Positions 16,032-24,747 of a stretch of DNA of 64,000 nucleotides are shown here, in pieces (within the stretch, counting starts at the first letter, position 1; the number at the start of each line of letters is the position of its first letter). The notes under the pieces are model-generated. The model did no database searches. It saw nothing but the letters and a program-made list of their open reading frames with translations, and had not been told where the DNA came from. Made by a program: the position numbers and the translations under genes. Source of the stretch: Palleronia marisminoris (GTDB lineage: Bacteria; Pseudomonadota; Alphaproteobacteria; Rhodobacterales; Rhodobacteraceae); NCBI RefSeq assembly GCF_900172315.1, contig NZ_FWFV01000005.1, positions 62,001 to 126,000 on the forward strand, read 5' to 3'.

Positions 16032-17426
16032 TCAGGTTTCTCCGGAAGACGCGGCAGGGGGCGACTTGCGTTCGACCCGGTTCAGGCGGTCGAGGAAACT
16101 GGTGCCCCAGTCGAAGATGTCGGTGTCGCGGACGACCTGAAGCAGTGCGGCGTGGCGGGCCTGCCGCTCCTCGCGGGGCATCATGAAGGCGCGCTCGATC
16201 GCGTCTCCGACCTCTTCGGCATCGTGAGGATTCACGATCAGCGCCTCGGTCATCTGCTCGGCGGCCCCGGCCGAGCGCGACAGGATGAGCACGCCGGGGT
16301 CCTCGGGGTCCTGTGCTGCGACGAATTCCTTTGCGACAAGGTTCATGCCGTCGGCAAGCGGTGTCACCAGCGCGATGTCGGCCAGGCGGTACAGGGGGGC
16401 GAGCGTATCGCGCGGCACGCCTCGTTCGATCAGGCGGATCGGCGTCCAGTCCAGTTCGCCGTATCGGCCATTTATCTGACCGACCAGCGCCTCCAGCTCG
16501 CGCTTGATGGCTTGATAGGCCGGCACCGTCTCGCGAGAGGGTGGCGTGATCTGGATGAAGGTCGCCCGCGGGGATTCGGGGCTGCGGTTCTCAAGCCATG
16601 TGCCGAAGCCCCGGACGCGGTGGGGGATGCCCTTGGAGTAATCCAGCCGGTCGACCCCGAGGATGAGCTTCGCGTTGGCCCGGATATAAACCGGATTATG
16701 CGTGATCGGTTTCTGGGCGGTCTCCGTGAAGGTCTTGCCGTCGATGCCGATCGGGAACGACCGGACCTCGAACGCGCGATCGTCGAACTTCACGCGACCG
16801 TTGAACAGCATCTCGCCGGAGGGGCGGGCGCGATAGCTGTCGAGGCACCGAGCCACGTCGGCTTCGGTCTGCAGGCCCACCAGGTCGAAGGCCGCGAGCC
16901 AGTAGTAGAAGTCATCGCGCTCGGGCAGGGCCTCGATGTCGGGAAGGGTGGGAAAGGGGATGTGCAGGAACAGGCCGATGCGTGCGGTGACGCCGAGTTT
17001 CCGCAGCTCGAGCGCGAGCGGGAGGAAATGGTAGTCATGCACCCAGATGACATCTTCGGGCTCGACGATCTGCGCGAGCATCCGCGCAACTCGGGCGTTT
17101 ACTCGGGCATACCCTTCGGCATATTGCCGATCGAGCGCGATGAGGTCGGTCCGGTGATGGCATAGCGGCCAGAGAACCGAATTGGCGTATCCGAGGTAGA
17201 ACTCGTTGTATTCGGCTTCGGTCAGATCGAAGATCGCCTTGTCGTATCCCTTGCCGCCCTCGACGGGCTGGAAGCTCTCGGACGGCGTCTCGGCGAAATC
17301 ATCTCCTGAACCGATCCAGAGACCGCCGCGTTCGGCCAGCAATTCATGGATCGCGACCACCAACCCGCCCGAAGGCGGGCCGCCGGTCGGAATGCGATTG
17401 GACAGAACGATCAAGCGACCCGTCAT
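16032..17426 (-). CDS. otsA: alpha,alpha-trehalose-phosphate synthase (UDP-forming)
   Basis: A 464-aa GT20 glycosyltransferase making trehalose-6-phosphate from UDP-glucose and glucose-6-phosphate. It opens with the family start RLIVLSNRIPTGGPPSGGLVVAI and has VIWVHDYHFLPLALELR, IGLFLHIPFP, the substrate-site stretch GVDRLDYSKGIPHR and the donor-site region LVTPLADGMNLVAKEFVA. Length is typical. The start at 17426 overlaps the otsB stop by four bases (ATGA), so the two are translationally coupled with otsB first. An open frame continues far upstream, but the homology begins here. Trehalose made here can feed the divergent glgE/treS genes as well as serve as an osmoprotectant. Confidence 0.95.
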   Translation of the reverse strand: MTGRLIVLSNRIPTGGPPSGGLVVAIHELLAERGGLWIGSGDDFAETPSESFQPVEGGKGYDKAIFDLTEAEYNEFYLGYANSVLWPLCHHRTDLIALDRQYAEGYARVNARVARMLAQIVEPEDVIWVHDYHFLPLALELRKLGVTARIGLFLHIPFPTLPDIEALPERDDFYYWLAAFDLVGLQTEADVARCLDSYRARPSGEMLFNGRVKFDDRAFEVRSFPIGIDGKTFTETAQKPITHNPVYIRANAKLILGVDRLDYSKGIPHRVRGFGTWLENRSPESPRATFIQITPPSRETVPAYQAIKRELEALVGQINGRYGELDWTPIRLIERGVPRDTLAPLYRLADIALVTPLADGMNLVAKEFVAAQDPEDPGVLILSRSAGAAEQMTEALIVNPHDAEEVGDAIERAFMMPREERQARHAALLQVVRDTDIFDWGTSFLDRLNRVERKSPPAASSGET

Positions 17427-18223
17427 GACGACCTCTCTGAAGTTTCGAGCCAGTTTCGAAGCAGCGCGTGCACCTCGCCGACCCCGCTCAGACGATATTT
17501 CGCGGCTGTATCGCCTTCGCCGACCTTGATCGCGTAGCCACCATTGGCATCTGCCGCGCCGAACATGTCCTCGTCGGTGCGGTCGTCGCCGATGGCGACC
17601 GGGATCAGGTCTCGCCACTCTTCCAGCAGCCCCAGGACCGCGCGTTCCTTCGAGACGTTCTCGGGCATCAGCTCGACGGCCATCTTGGACGGACGCACCA
17701 CGAAGCCCGGCATGACCTGCGACAGCGCGGAAAGGATCCCCTCGCAGTCCGATTGCCGATCCGGCGCCTGGCGGTAGTGAAGAACCAGCGAGACCGGCTT
17801 TTCCTCCAACAAGACGCCCTCGTAATGCTCGACCCAGGCTCGGAGCATGTCCCGGCTTGCGATGAAGGCGGTGGTTTCGCCCTCGGGCGCAGTCGTGTAC
17901 GCGCCGTCGATCCGCGATTCCGCGCCATGTGATCCGACGATCACTCCTGGATAGTTCGGCATGATCCGCTCGAGCTCGACCAGGTTGCGACCGGAGACGA
18001 TGGCGATCCTGCCATTCGTGTGGGCGTGCAGACCGATCAGGACATCCTCCATCCCCGGCTCGAGCCTCACGGCGTCCGGGCGCTCGGCGATCTCTACCAG
18101 CGTGCCGTCGAAATCCAGAAACAGCGCGGCGTTGTCCGGGTTCGGCATCTCTGGCGCTTCCGGCCCGCGTGTCATGTCGTTGTCGGGGATGGTCCCTCTC
18201 CTTTTCGTGGTCTGAGCGCTCAT
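17423..18223 (-). CDS. otsB: trehalose-6-phosphate phosphatase
   Basis: A 266-aa HAD-superfamily phosphatase that removes phosphate from trehalose-6-phosphate. HAD motif I is FLDFDGTLVEIAERP, motif II lies in IAIVSGRN, a conserved Lys lies in the VSKERAV stretch, and motif IV is AIGDDRTDEDMF. The start is uncertain. The ATG at 18223 gives a length normal for alphaproteobacterial OtsB; alternatives are the ATGs at about 18175 and 18148, the latter with GGAAG upstream. First gene of an otsBA pair, divergent from glgE across 183 bp, so both directions may share control. Confidence 0.93.
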   Translation of the reverse strand: MSAQTTKRRGTIPDNDMTRGPEAPEMPNPDNAALFLDFDGTLVEIAERPDAVRLEPGMEDVLIGLHAHTNGRIAIVSGRNLVELERIMPNYPGVIVGSHGAESRIDGAYTTAPEGETTAFIASRDMLRAWVEHYEGVLLEEKPVSLVLHYRQAPDRQSDCEGILSALSQVMPGFVVRPSKMAVELMPENVSKERAVLGLLEEWRDLIPVAIGDDRTDEDMFGAADANGGYAIKVGEGDTAAKYRLSGVGEVHALLRNWLETSERSS

Positions 18224-18406
18224 CTCTTGAGGTAAGGTGATGATCGGATGTGATGTTCCGGAGAAAACGAGCAACTTCGTTTGATCGGCGGAAATCGGGC
18301 GCGCCGGAGTGCCGCCCGCTGGTCCGGAATAACGGTTGGAACAAGCGTCGTCGCGCTCACGTTTGTTTTGAGAGAAAACGTATATTCGCCACGGGGTTCC
18401 TCTAGC
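18224..18406. promoter_or_regulatory. otsB/glgE divergent promoter region with a short inverted repeat
   Basis: The 183-bp gap separates trehalose synthesis (minus strand) from trehalose-to-glucan conversion (plus strand). It holds GTTTT-GAGAG-AAAAC, a perfect 5+5 inverted repeat at 18365-18379, flanked by an A/T-rich CGTATATTCG that could be a -10 region for glgE. The symmetry resembles a repressor site, but no regulator gene is next to it. Confidence 0.4.
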
Positions 18407-20368
18407 ATGTCGTCTGATACCCGAAAAATCTCCAGCAACCTCAAGGAGCTGGCGCAGCATCGGCTGGTCATCGAAGCGGTGTCACCCTTGATCGATGGCG
18501 GACGTTTCGCCGCGAAGGCGGTCGAGGGATGGCCCTTTCGCGTGGCGGCGGACATCTTCGGCGACGGACACGAGGTCTTCGCCGCGGCAGTGGTGATGCC
18601 GGACGGAACCGAACATCGGATGGCTCTGATCGAGAACGACAGATGGGGCGCCGAGATCGTCTTCGATACGAACGGGCCGTCGCATTTCGCCATCATCGCC
18701 TGGCGCGACCTCTGGGGAAGCTGGGCGCGCGACACGCGCAAGAAGATCGACGCGGGGCAGGATGTCTCGGTCGAGATGCAGGAGGCTGCCGACCTGCTGG
18801 GGCAGACGAAGGCACCGCGCGGGTCCGCTCCCGCGCTGAAGAAGCTCGTCACCGCCGCGAAGAAGGGGGACGCCGAGGCGCTGCTGACGCCCGAGGCCGC
18901 CGAACTGATGGGCCGCATCGGCCCCCGCGCCAACACTACGCGCTACGCGACCGACGTGCCCGTCTGGGTGGACCGCGAGCGGGCGGCGTTTTCAGCGTGG
19001 TACGAACTGTTTCCGCGCTCGACCGGGCCGGAGGACCAGCACGGGACGTTCCGCGACGTGATCGACCGGCTCGACTACGTGACGGATCTGGGGTTCGACG
19101 TTCTGTATTTCCCGCCGATCCACCCCATCGGCACGACCAATCGCAAGGGCAAGAACAACGCCCTGCGTGCCGAGCCGGAGGATGTCGGCTCGCCCTACGC
19201 CATCGGTTCGCCAGAGGGCGGCATGGTGGACGTTCACCCCGAGCTCGGCACGCTCGAGGATTTCGACGCGCTGGTCGAGGCCGCGGCAGGGAAGGGGCTC
19301 GAGATCGCGCTGGACATCGCGCTGAACGCCTCGCCCGACCACCCGTGGATCGAGGAGCATCCCGACTGGTTCGAGCGTCGCCCCGACGGAACCATAAAAT
19401 TCGCCGAGAACCCGCCGAAGAAGTACGAGGACATCGTCAACTTCCGCTACTACAACGAGGACGGCACCCCTAACGCGCCGTTCTGGCAGGCGATCCGGGA
19501 CCTCTTCCTGTTCTGGGCCGGCCACGGCGTCCTGTCGTTCCGCGTCGACAACCCGCACACCAAGCCGTTTCCCTTCTGGGAATGGATCATCGCCGAGGTT
19601 CGCACCAAGTACCCGGGCGCGATCTTCCTCAGCGAGGCGTTCACGCGCCCGAAGGTGATGAAGCGCCTCGCCAAGGTCGGCTTCAACCAGAGCTACACCT
19701 ACTATACCTGGCGCAACACCAAGGCCGAGCTGACCGAGTACCTGACGGAACTGACGACGGAAGACTGCGCCCACTACATGCGGCCGAACTTCTTCACCAA
19801 CACGCCCGACATCAATCCGTACTTCAACCATACTTCGGGCCGGCCGGGCTTCCGTACGCGGGCGATCATGGCCGCCTCTCTTTCCGGGAACTGGGGATTG
19901 TATTCGGGCTTCGAGCTTTGCGAGGCAGATTGGCTGCCGCCCAAGGACGAGTATCTCAATTCCGAAAAATACGAACTGAAGCACCGCGACTACGACGCGC
20001 CGGGTCACATCAAGGACGACATCCGCCTGATCAACCGCATCAGGCAGACCGAGCCCGCGATGCGCGACTTCCGCAACCTGAAGTTCTTCAACGCCTTCGA
20101 CGACCGCGTGCTCTATTATGGGCGCTTCGACGAGATCACGGGCAGTTACCTGCTGTTCCACGTCCTGATCGACCCGCTGAACCCGGCCGAGTTCGAGTTC
20201 GAGGTCCCGATGTGGGAGTTCGGGCAGCCGGATGACGGTGCGATCGACGTGACCGACATGCTGCAGGGCAATTCGTTCGAATGGAGGGGAAAGGCGCACC
20301 GGCTGGCGCTCGACCCGCAGAAGCGGCCCTATGCGATCTGGAAGCTCATGCCGACGGGGACTGAATGA
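18407..20368 (+). CDS. glgE: alpha-1,4-glucan:maltose-1-phosphate maltosyltransferase
   Basis: A 653-aa GH13_3 enzyme that transfers maltose from alpha-maltose-1-phosphate to growing alpha-1,4-glucan. An N-terminal domain (about 1-180) precedes the catalytic barrel. Seen motifs: ELFPRS, DVLYFPPIHPIG, a nucleophile in FRVDNPHTKPFPFWEW (Asp381) and a general acid in IFLSEAFTRP (Glu410). The 29-residue spacing of these two matches characterised GlgE. NTPDINPYF is also typical. Start at 18407 is chosen where homology begins (MSSDTRKISS); the ribosome site is weak. It overlaps the next gene by ATGA, so it forms an operon with the TreS-maltokinase fusion that makes its donor substrate. Confidence 0.95.
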   Translation: MSSDTRKISSNLKELAQHRLVIEAVSPLIDGGRFAAKAVEGWPFRVAADIFGDGHEVFAAAVVMPDGTEHRMALIENDRWGAEIVFDTNGPSHFAIIAWRDLWGSWARDTRKKIDAGQDVSVEMQEAADLLGQTKAPRGSAPALKKLVTAAKKGDAEALLTPEAAELMGRIGPRANTTRYATDVPVWVDRERAAFSAWYELFPRSTGPEDQHGTFRDVIDRLDYVTDLGFDVLYFPPIHPIGTTNRKGKNNALRAEPEDVGSPYAIGSPEGGMVDVHPELGTLEDFDALVEAAAGKGLEIALDIALNASPDHPWIEEHPDWFERRPDGTIKFAENPPKKYEDIVNFRYYNEDGTPNAPFWQAIRDLFLFWAGHGVLSFRVDNPHTKPFPFWEWIIAEVRTKYPGAIFLSEAFTRPKVMKRLAKVGFNQSYTYYTWRNTKAELTEYLTELTTEDCAHYMRPNFFTNTPDINPYFNHTSGRPGFRTRAIMAASLSGNWGLYSGFELCEADWLPPKDEYLNSEKYELKHRDYDAPGHIKDDIRLINRIRQTEPAMRDFRNLKFFNAFDDRVLYYGRFDEITGSYLLFHVLIDPLNPAEFEFEVPMWEFGQPDDGAIDVTDMLQGNSFEWRGKAHRLALDPQKRPYAIWKLMPTGTE

Positions 20369-23300
20369 CCAAGCTAGAACAGGGCCTGACGGCCGTTAAA
20401 TCGACCAGCGACGCGGCGGACTGGTACAAGGACGCCGTAATCTATCAGCTGCACATCAAGGCGTACCAGGATTCGAACGGCGATGGCGTCGGCGATTTCC
20501 GCGGCCTGATGCAACGGCTCGACCATATCCAGGACCTTGGCGCCACCGCGATCTGGGTTCTGCCGTTCTACCCTTCGCCCCTTCGCGACGACGGCTACGA
20601 CATCTCGGAATACAAGGCGATCAACCCCTCCTACGGCACGATGGAGGATTTCGAGAACCTGGTGGAAGAGGCGCATCGGCGCGGCCTCAAGGTCATCACC
20701 GAACTCGTCATCAACCACACCAGCGACCAGCACGAGTGGTTCCAGCGCGCCCGCAACGCGCCCAAGGGCAGCCCCGAGCGGGACTTCTACGTCTGGTCCG
20801 ACGATCCGCAGAAATGGATGGACAAGACGCGGGTGATCTTCAACGACACCCATGACAGCAACTGGACGTGGGATCCGGTCGCCGGACAATTCTTCTGGCA
20901 CCGCTTCTTCGATCACCAGCCCGACTTGAACTTCGACAATCCGGCCGTGATGGATGCCGTGCTCGATGCGATGCACTTCTGGCTCGACAAGGGCGTCGAC
21001 GGTCTGCGGCTCGACGCGATTCCGTACCTGGTCGAGCGGGACGGCACCAACAACGAGAACCTGCCCGAGACCCACGACGTGCTGAAGGCGATCCGCGCCG
21101 ATCTCGACAAGCACTACGAGGGCAAGATGCTGCTGGCCGAGGCGAACCAGTGGCCCGAGGACACCCGCCCCTATTTCGGCGAGGGTGACGAGTGCCACAT
21201 GGGCTTCCACTTCCCGCTGATGCCGCGGATGTACATGGCCGTCGCGCAGGAAGACCGCTACCCGATCTCGGACATCATCCGGCAGACGCCCGAGATCCCC
21301 GAGGATTGCCAGTGGGCGATCTTCCTGCGCAACCATGACGAGCTGACGCTGGAAATGGTGACGGATCGTGAGCGCGACTACCTGTGGGACTTCTACGCGA
21401 GCGACAAGCGCGCGCGGATCAACATGGGCATCCGCCGCCGCCTTGCGCCGCTGTTGCAGAACGACCGGCGCAAGATCGAACTTCTGAACTCGCTCCTGAT
21501 GTCGATGCCCGGCACGCCCATCGTCTATTACGGCGACGAGATCGGGATGGGCGACAACTACTACCTCGGCGACCGCGATGGCGTGCGCACGCCGATGCAG
21601 TGGACCGCCGACCGCAACGCGGGCTTCAGCCGCGCGCTGCCGCAGGAGCTTTACCTGCCGACGATCCAAGACCCCGTCTACGGCTACCAGGCGATCAACG
21701 TCGAGGCGCAGCAATCCTCGCCCACCTCGCAATTGAACTGGATCAGGCGGATGATCGCGGTGCGCCAGCGCCACGACGTCTTCGGTCGAGGCGAGATCGA
21801 GCTGCTCTACCCCGCCAACCGCAAGGTGCTGGCCTATCTGCGCCGCACCGAAACCGAGACGGTCCTTTGCGTCGCCAACCTGTCGCGCCAGGCGCAGGCG
21901 GCCGAGATCGACCTGCACGATTTCCAGGGCCGTGTCCCGATCGAGATGACCGGGCAATCCGCCTTTCCGCCCGTGGGCCAGCTGCCCTACCTGCTGACGC
22001 TGCCCGGCTACGGGTTCTATTGGTTCCTGCTGACCGATGCCGACGAGGCTCCGGGCTGGCACACGCCCCACGCGCAGACGCTGCCGGATTTCCTGACGCT
22101 GACGACGCGGGACGGAACGCTGACGGGCGCGCTGTCGGACCGTGCGGCAGGGGATTTCGTCTCGCAGACCCTGCGCAACTACCTTCCCCTCCAGCGCTGG
22201 TTCGCCGCCAAGGAGAACCGGATCGACGGGGTTTCCTTGCATCAACTGGCCGCGTTGAACGACGGGCAGCACATGCTCTCCGTGGCGGACGTGAAGGTGG
22301 GCGGCGGAACCCAGCGCTACTTCCTGCCCCTTTCGGCGGTCTGGGGCGAGGATGCCCTGACCATGTCGCCGCGCCTGCCCGCCACGCTGGCCAAGCTGCG
22401 CCGCGCCAACCGCGTGGGCGCGATCCTCGACGGCGCGGTGGACGAGAAGATGGCGATCACGCTGCTCGACACGTTGCGCGAAGGTCGGACGGTCGAGGCC
22501 GGTCAGGGCAGCATCGACTTCACGCGGAGCGACCGCCTCGATGAACTGGGCGAGGATCCGGGCGAACCGCGTCTCCTGTCCGCCGAGCAGTCCAACGCCT
22601 CGATCGCCTTCTCTGACAAGGTGATCCTGAAGCTCTACCGGCGCCTGCAGGAGGGTGTGCAGCCCGACATCGAAGTGGCCCGATTCCTTACCGAAGAGAC
22701 CGAGTTCACCGCCAGCCCCGCGCTTCTCGGAACGATCGACTGGACTGCGCCCGATGGCGGCGTCACGACGCTCGCCGCGGCTTCCGAGTTCGTGCGCAAT
22801 CAGGGCGATGCCTGGACCTACGTCACCGAGGCGCTCGACCGCGACCTCGAACGGCGCGAGATGGGCGGGCGCGAGACCGACCCCGCCGCGCAAGGGGATC
22901 AGCCCGTTCTGGGCGGCCCCCTCGATATCGGCAACGTGCTGGGCCGACGCACCGCAGAGCTGCACCAGGCCCTGGCCAGCGGGGCCGACGGCACGGCCTT
23001 CTCGCAGGAGCCGTTGACGGCCGAGGTCGTCACGTCGCTGGTCGACACCGTGCGGGGCGAGCTGACGGAGACGCTCGACCGTCTGCAGGATCGTCTCGGA
23101 TCGTTGCCCGAGGCGAGCCGGCCGGTCGCCGAGGCGGTGCTGGAGCGGCGCGACGCGCTGCTCGGCCGGATCGAGGCCCTCCGCGGCATGGACCCCTCTG
23201 GCGGCATCGGGAGGATCCACGGCGATTACCACCTGGGCCAGGTGCTGGTGGTCGAGACCGATGTCATGATCATCGACTTCGAGGGCGAACCCGCCCGATC

Positions 23301-23673
23301 GCTCGCGGAACGCACGGCCAAGACCTCGCCACTGCGGGACGTGGCGGGTATGATGCGCAGCTTCGACTACGCGCTCTGGTCCACCCTGCGCCGCCGGATC
23401 GAGTTCGGCGCAGACCCCGAGCGCACGATGGCACATGTCGAAGGCTGGCGTCGCGCCACGCAAGGCATCTTCCTCGAGGCCTATCGCGAGACCGCGACGA
23501 AGACCCCGCTTCACCCCTCGGACCCGGCGTTCGAGCAGGCACTCCTGGACCTCTTCCTGATCCAGAAGGCCGGCTACGAAGTCGGCTACGAGATGGCGAT
23601 GCGGCCCGACTGGGTGGACATCCCGCTCCGGGGGCTGCTCGCGCTGGCCGAGTCGGCCTCGGGAGAAACGTAG
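20365..23673 (+). CDS. treS: trehalose synthase / maltokinase fusion (TreS-Mak)
   Basis: A 1102-aa two-enzyme fusion. Residues about 15-560 are trehalose synthase (GH13_16; interconverts trehalose and maltose): DAVIYQLHIKAYQDSNGDGVGDF, nucleophile Asp217 in GLRLDAIPY, Glu259 in LLAEANQWPED and Asp325 in FLRNHDELT. Residues about 590-1102 are a maltokinase (ATP-dependent maltose-1-phosphate formation): LQRWFAAKE at the start, the kinase-like HGDYHLGQ (952-959) and IIDFEGEP (Asp971) near the end. Fusion of these domains is common in proteobacterial GlgE pathways and channels trehalose to maltose-1-phosphate for GlgE. Coupled to glgE by a 4-bp overlap. No branching enzyme (glgB) follows in the window, which is unusual. 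Confidence 0.95.
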   Translation: MTKLEQGLTAVKSTSDAADWYKDAVIYQLHIKAYQDSNGDGVGDFRGLMQRLDHIQDLGATAIWVLPFYPSPLRDDGYDISEYKAINPSYGTMEDFENLVEEAHRRGLKVITELVINHTSDQHEWFQRARNAPKGSPERDFYVWSDDPQKWMDKTRVIFNDTHDSNWTWDPVAGQFFWHRFFDHQPDLNFDNPAVMDAVLDAMHFWLDKGVDGLRLDAIPYLVERDGTNNENLPETHDVLKAIRADLDKHYEGKMLLAEANQWPEDTRPYFGEGDECHMGFHFPLMPRMYMAVAQEDRYPISDIIRQTPEIPEDCQWAIFLRNHDELTLEMVTDRERDYLWDFYASDKRARINMGIRRRLAPLLQNDRRKIELLNSLLMSMPGTPIVYYGDEIGMGDNYYLGDRDGVRTPMQWTADRNAGFSRALPQELYLPTIQDPVYGYQAINVEAQQSSPTSQLNWIRRMIAVRQRHDVFGRGEIELLYPANRKVLAYLRRTETETVLCVANLSRQAQAAEIDLHDFQGRVPIEMTGQSAFPPVGQLPYLLTLPGYGFYWFLLTDADEAPGWHTPHAQTLPDFLTLTTRDGTLTGALSDRAAGDFVSQTLRNYLPLQRWFAAKENRIDGVSLHQLAALNDGQHMLSVADVKVGGGTQRYFLPLSAVWGEDALTMSPRLPATLAKLRRANRVGAILDGAVDEKMAITLLDTLREGRTVEAGQGSIDFTRSDRLDELGEDPGEPRLLSAEQSNASIAFSDKVILKLYRRLQEGVQPDIEVARFLTEETEFTASPALLGTIDWTAPDGGVTTLAAASEFVRNQGDAWTYVTEALDRDLERREMGGRETDPAAQGDQPVLGGPLDIGNVLGRRTAELHQALASGADGTAFSQEPLTAEVVTSLVDTVRGELTETLDRLQDRLGSLPEASRPVAEAVLERRDALLGRIEALRGMDPSGGIGRIHGDYHLGQVLVVETDVMIIDFEGEPARSLAERTAKTSPLRDVAGMMRSFDYALWSTLRRRIEFGADPERTMAHVEGWRRATQGIFLEAYRETATKTPLHPSDPAFEQALLDLFLIQKAGYEVGYEMAMRPDWVDIPLRGLLALAESASGET

Positions 23674-23764
23674 GTTAGCCCGCAGCTCTGAAGTCCCGAT
23701 GGATGGCCGTGGGAACGTCTGTTTCCCGCAGTCGTTTGAAAAGAGAAACGACGAGGATCAGGCA

Positions 23765-24034
23765 ATGGCTCAGACGACGACGGACCACGACGCAATCCGC
23801 AAATGGGCAGAAAAGAAGGGCGGCAAGCCCGCCGCAGTGGAAAGCACCCATTCGGGCGATGATGCAGGCATCATCCGCATCATGTTTCCCGACGCACCGA
23901 ACTCGGAACACGACTCGCTGGTAGAGATCACCTGGGACGAGTTCTTCAAGGAGTTCGAGGACCGGAAACTCGCGCTCATCCATGAGGAGGACAGCATGTT
24001 CTCCAAGCTGGTTTCGCGGGATTCGGCCGACTAG
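23765..24034 (+). CDS. conserved small protein of unknown function
   Basis: An 89-aa soluble acidic protein starting MAQTTTDHDAIRKWAEKKGG. A start at 23765 is preferred to the in-frame start at 23699 because the protein resembles small conserved proteins with the pattern AIRKWAEKxGGxPA followed by GIIRIMF. It has no signal peptide, cysteine or membrane segment. It lies 91 bases after treS-mak on the same strand and may share that transcript, but its sequence says nothing about carbohydrate metabolism. The next gene converges 32 bases downstream. Confidence 0.72.
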   Translation: MAQTTTDHDAIRKWAEKKGGKPAAVESTHSGDDAGIIRIMFPDAPNSEHDSLVEITWDEFFKEFEDRKLALIHEEDSMFSKLVSRDSAD

Positions 24035-24066
24035 CGAGAGTGCCCCCCGAGACGCCGCCAGGTAAA

Positions 24067-24747
24067 TCAGCTGTCGGTTCGGACGGCAGTCCAGATCGTG
24101 TGGCGGCTGCCTCGCTTTGTGCGACCGGCGCGAACGGCGTGCACGTCCGTGTCGAAACCGCACCACGTCAGTCGCTTCGTGAAGGCTGGGTCGGGGGCGG
24201 CGGACCAGACGGCGAGAACTCCGCCCGGTGTCAGCGCGCGGCGCGCCGCGAGCAGATCTGCCTCGCCGTAGAGCGCATCGTTGTCGCCGCGGGTCAGGCC
24301 ATCGGGGCCGTTGTCGACGTCGAGCAGGATCGCATCGAACGCGCCTGCCGCTTCGCTTATCGCGGTGCGGACATCGCCCGTCTTCACCTCGACGCGGGGG
24401 TCCTCGAGGCAGTCGCCGAAGACAGCGGCCATGTGCTCCTCGGCCCACTCGACCAGTTCGGGCACGATCTCGGACACGATCAGGCGGGCGCCCGGCGGCG
24501 CGACGGATTGAGCGGCGCGCAGCGTGAAGCCCATGCCGAGGCCCCCGATCAGCACGCGCGGCGCGGGTCTGCCGGCCAGAAGATCCAGGGCCAGCGTCGC
24601 GAGCGCTTCTTCGGACCCGCCAAGCCGGCTGTTCATCAGTTCGTTCCCGTCTTCAAGACGGATCGAGAACTCATCCCCCCGGCGCAGAAGCCTGAGCGTG
24701 TCCCCTTCCGGGGTGCTGGCCGTCGCCAGATGGATCCACGGCAGCAT
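24067..24747 (-). CDS. spermidine-synthase-like methyltransferase-fold protein
   Basis: A 226-aa Rossmann-fold protein of the spermine/spermidine synthase superfamily. Visible are the nucleotide-binding loop LIGGLGMGFTLRAA, the acidic end of strand 2 in IVSEIVPELVEWAEEH, and AILLDVDNGPDGLT at the active-site strand. It lacks the full N-terminal beta domain of true SpeE and the canonical GGGDG loop, so polyamine synthesis is not assured; many such short homologues have no known substrate. Its ATG directly follows the stop of the upstream aminotransferase-like gene (TGA-ATG), so they are cotranscribed at the tail of the sugar-transport operon. Confidence 0.75.
   Translation of the reverse strand: MLPWIHLATASTPEGDTLRLLRRGDEFSIRLEDGNELMNSRLGGSEEALATLALDLLAGRPAPRVLIGGLGMGFTLRAAQSVAPPGARLIVSEIVPELVEWAEEHMAAVFGDCLEDPRVEVKTGDVRTAISEAAGAFDAILLDVDNGPDGLTRGDNDALYGEADLLAARRALTPGGVLAVWSAAPDPAFTKRLTWCGFDTDVHAVRAGRTKRGSRHTIWTAVRTDS

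Noticed and set aside
20374-23514. 1046-codon minus-strand open frame opposite treS-maltokinase
   Set aside because: No family sequence, and the plus strand has catalytic motifs of two enzymes over the same span.
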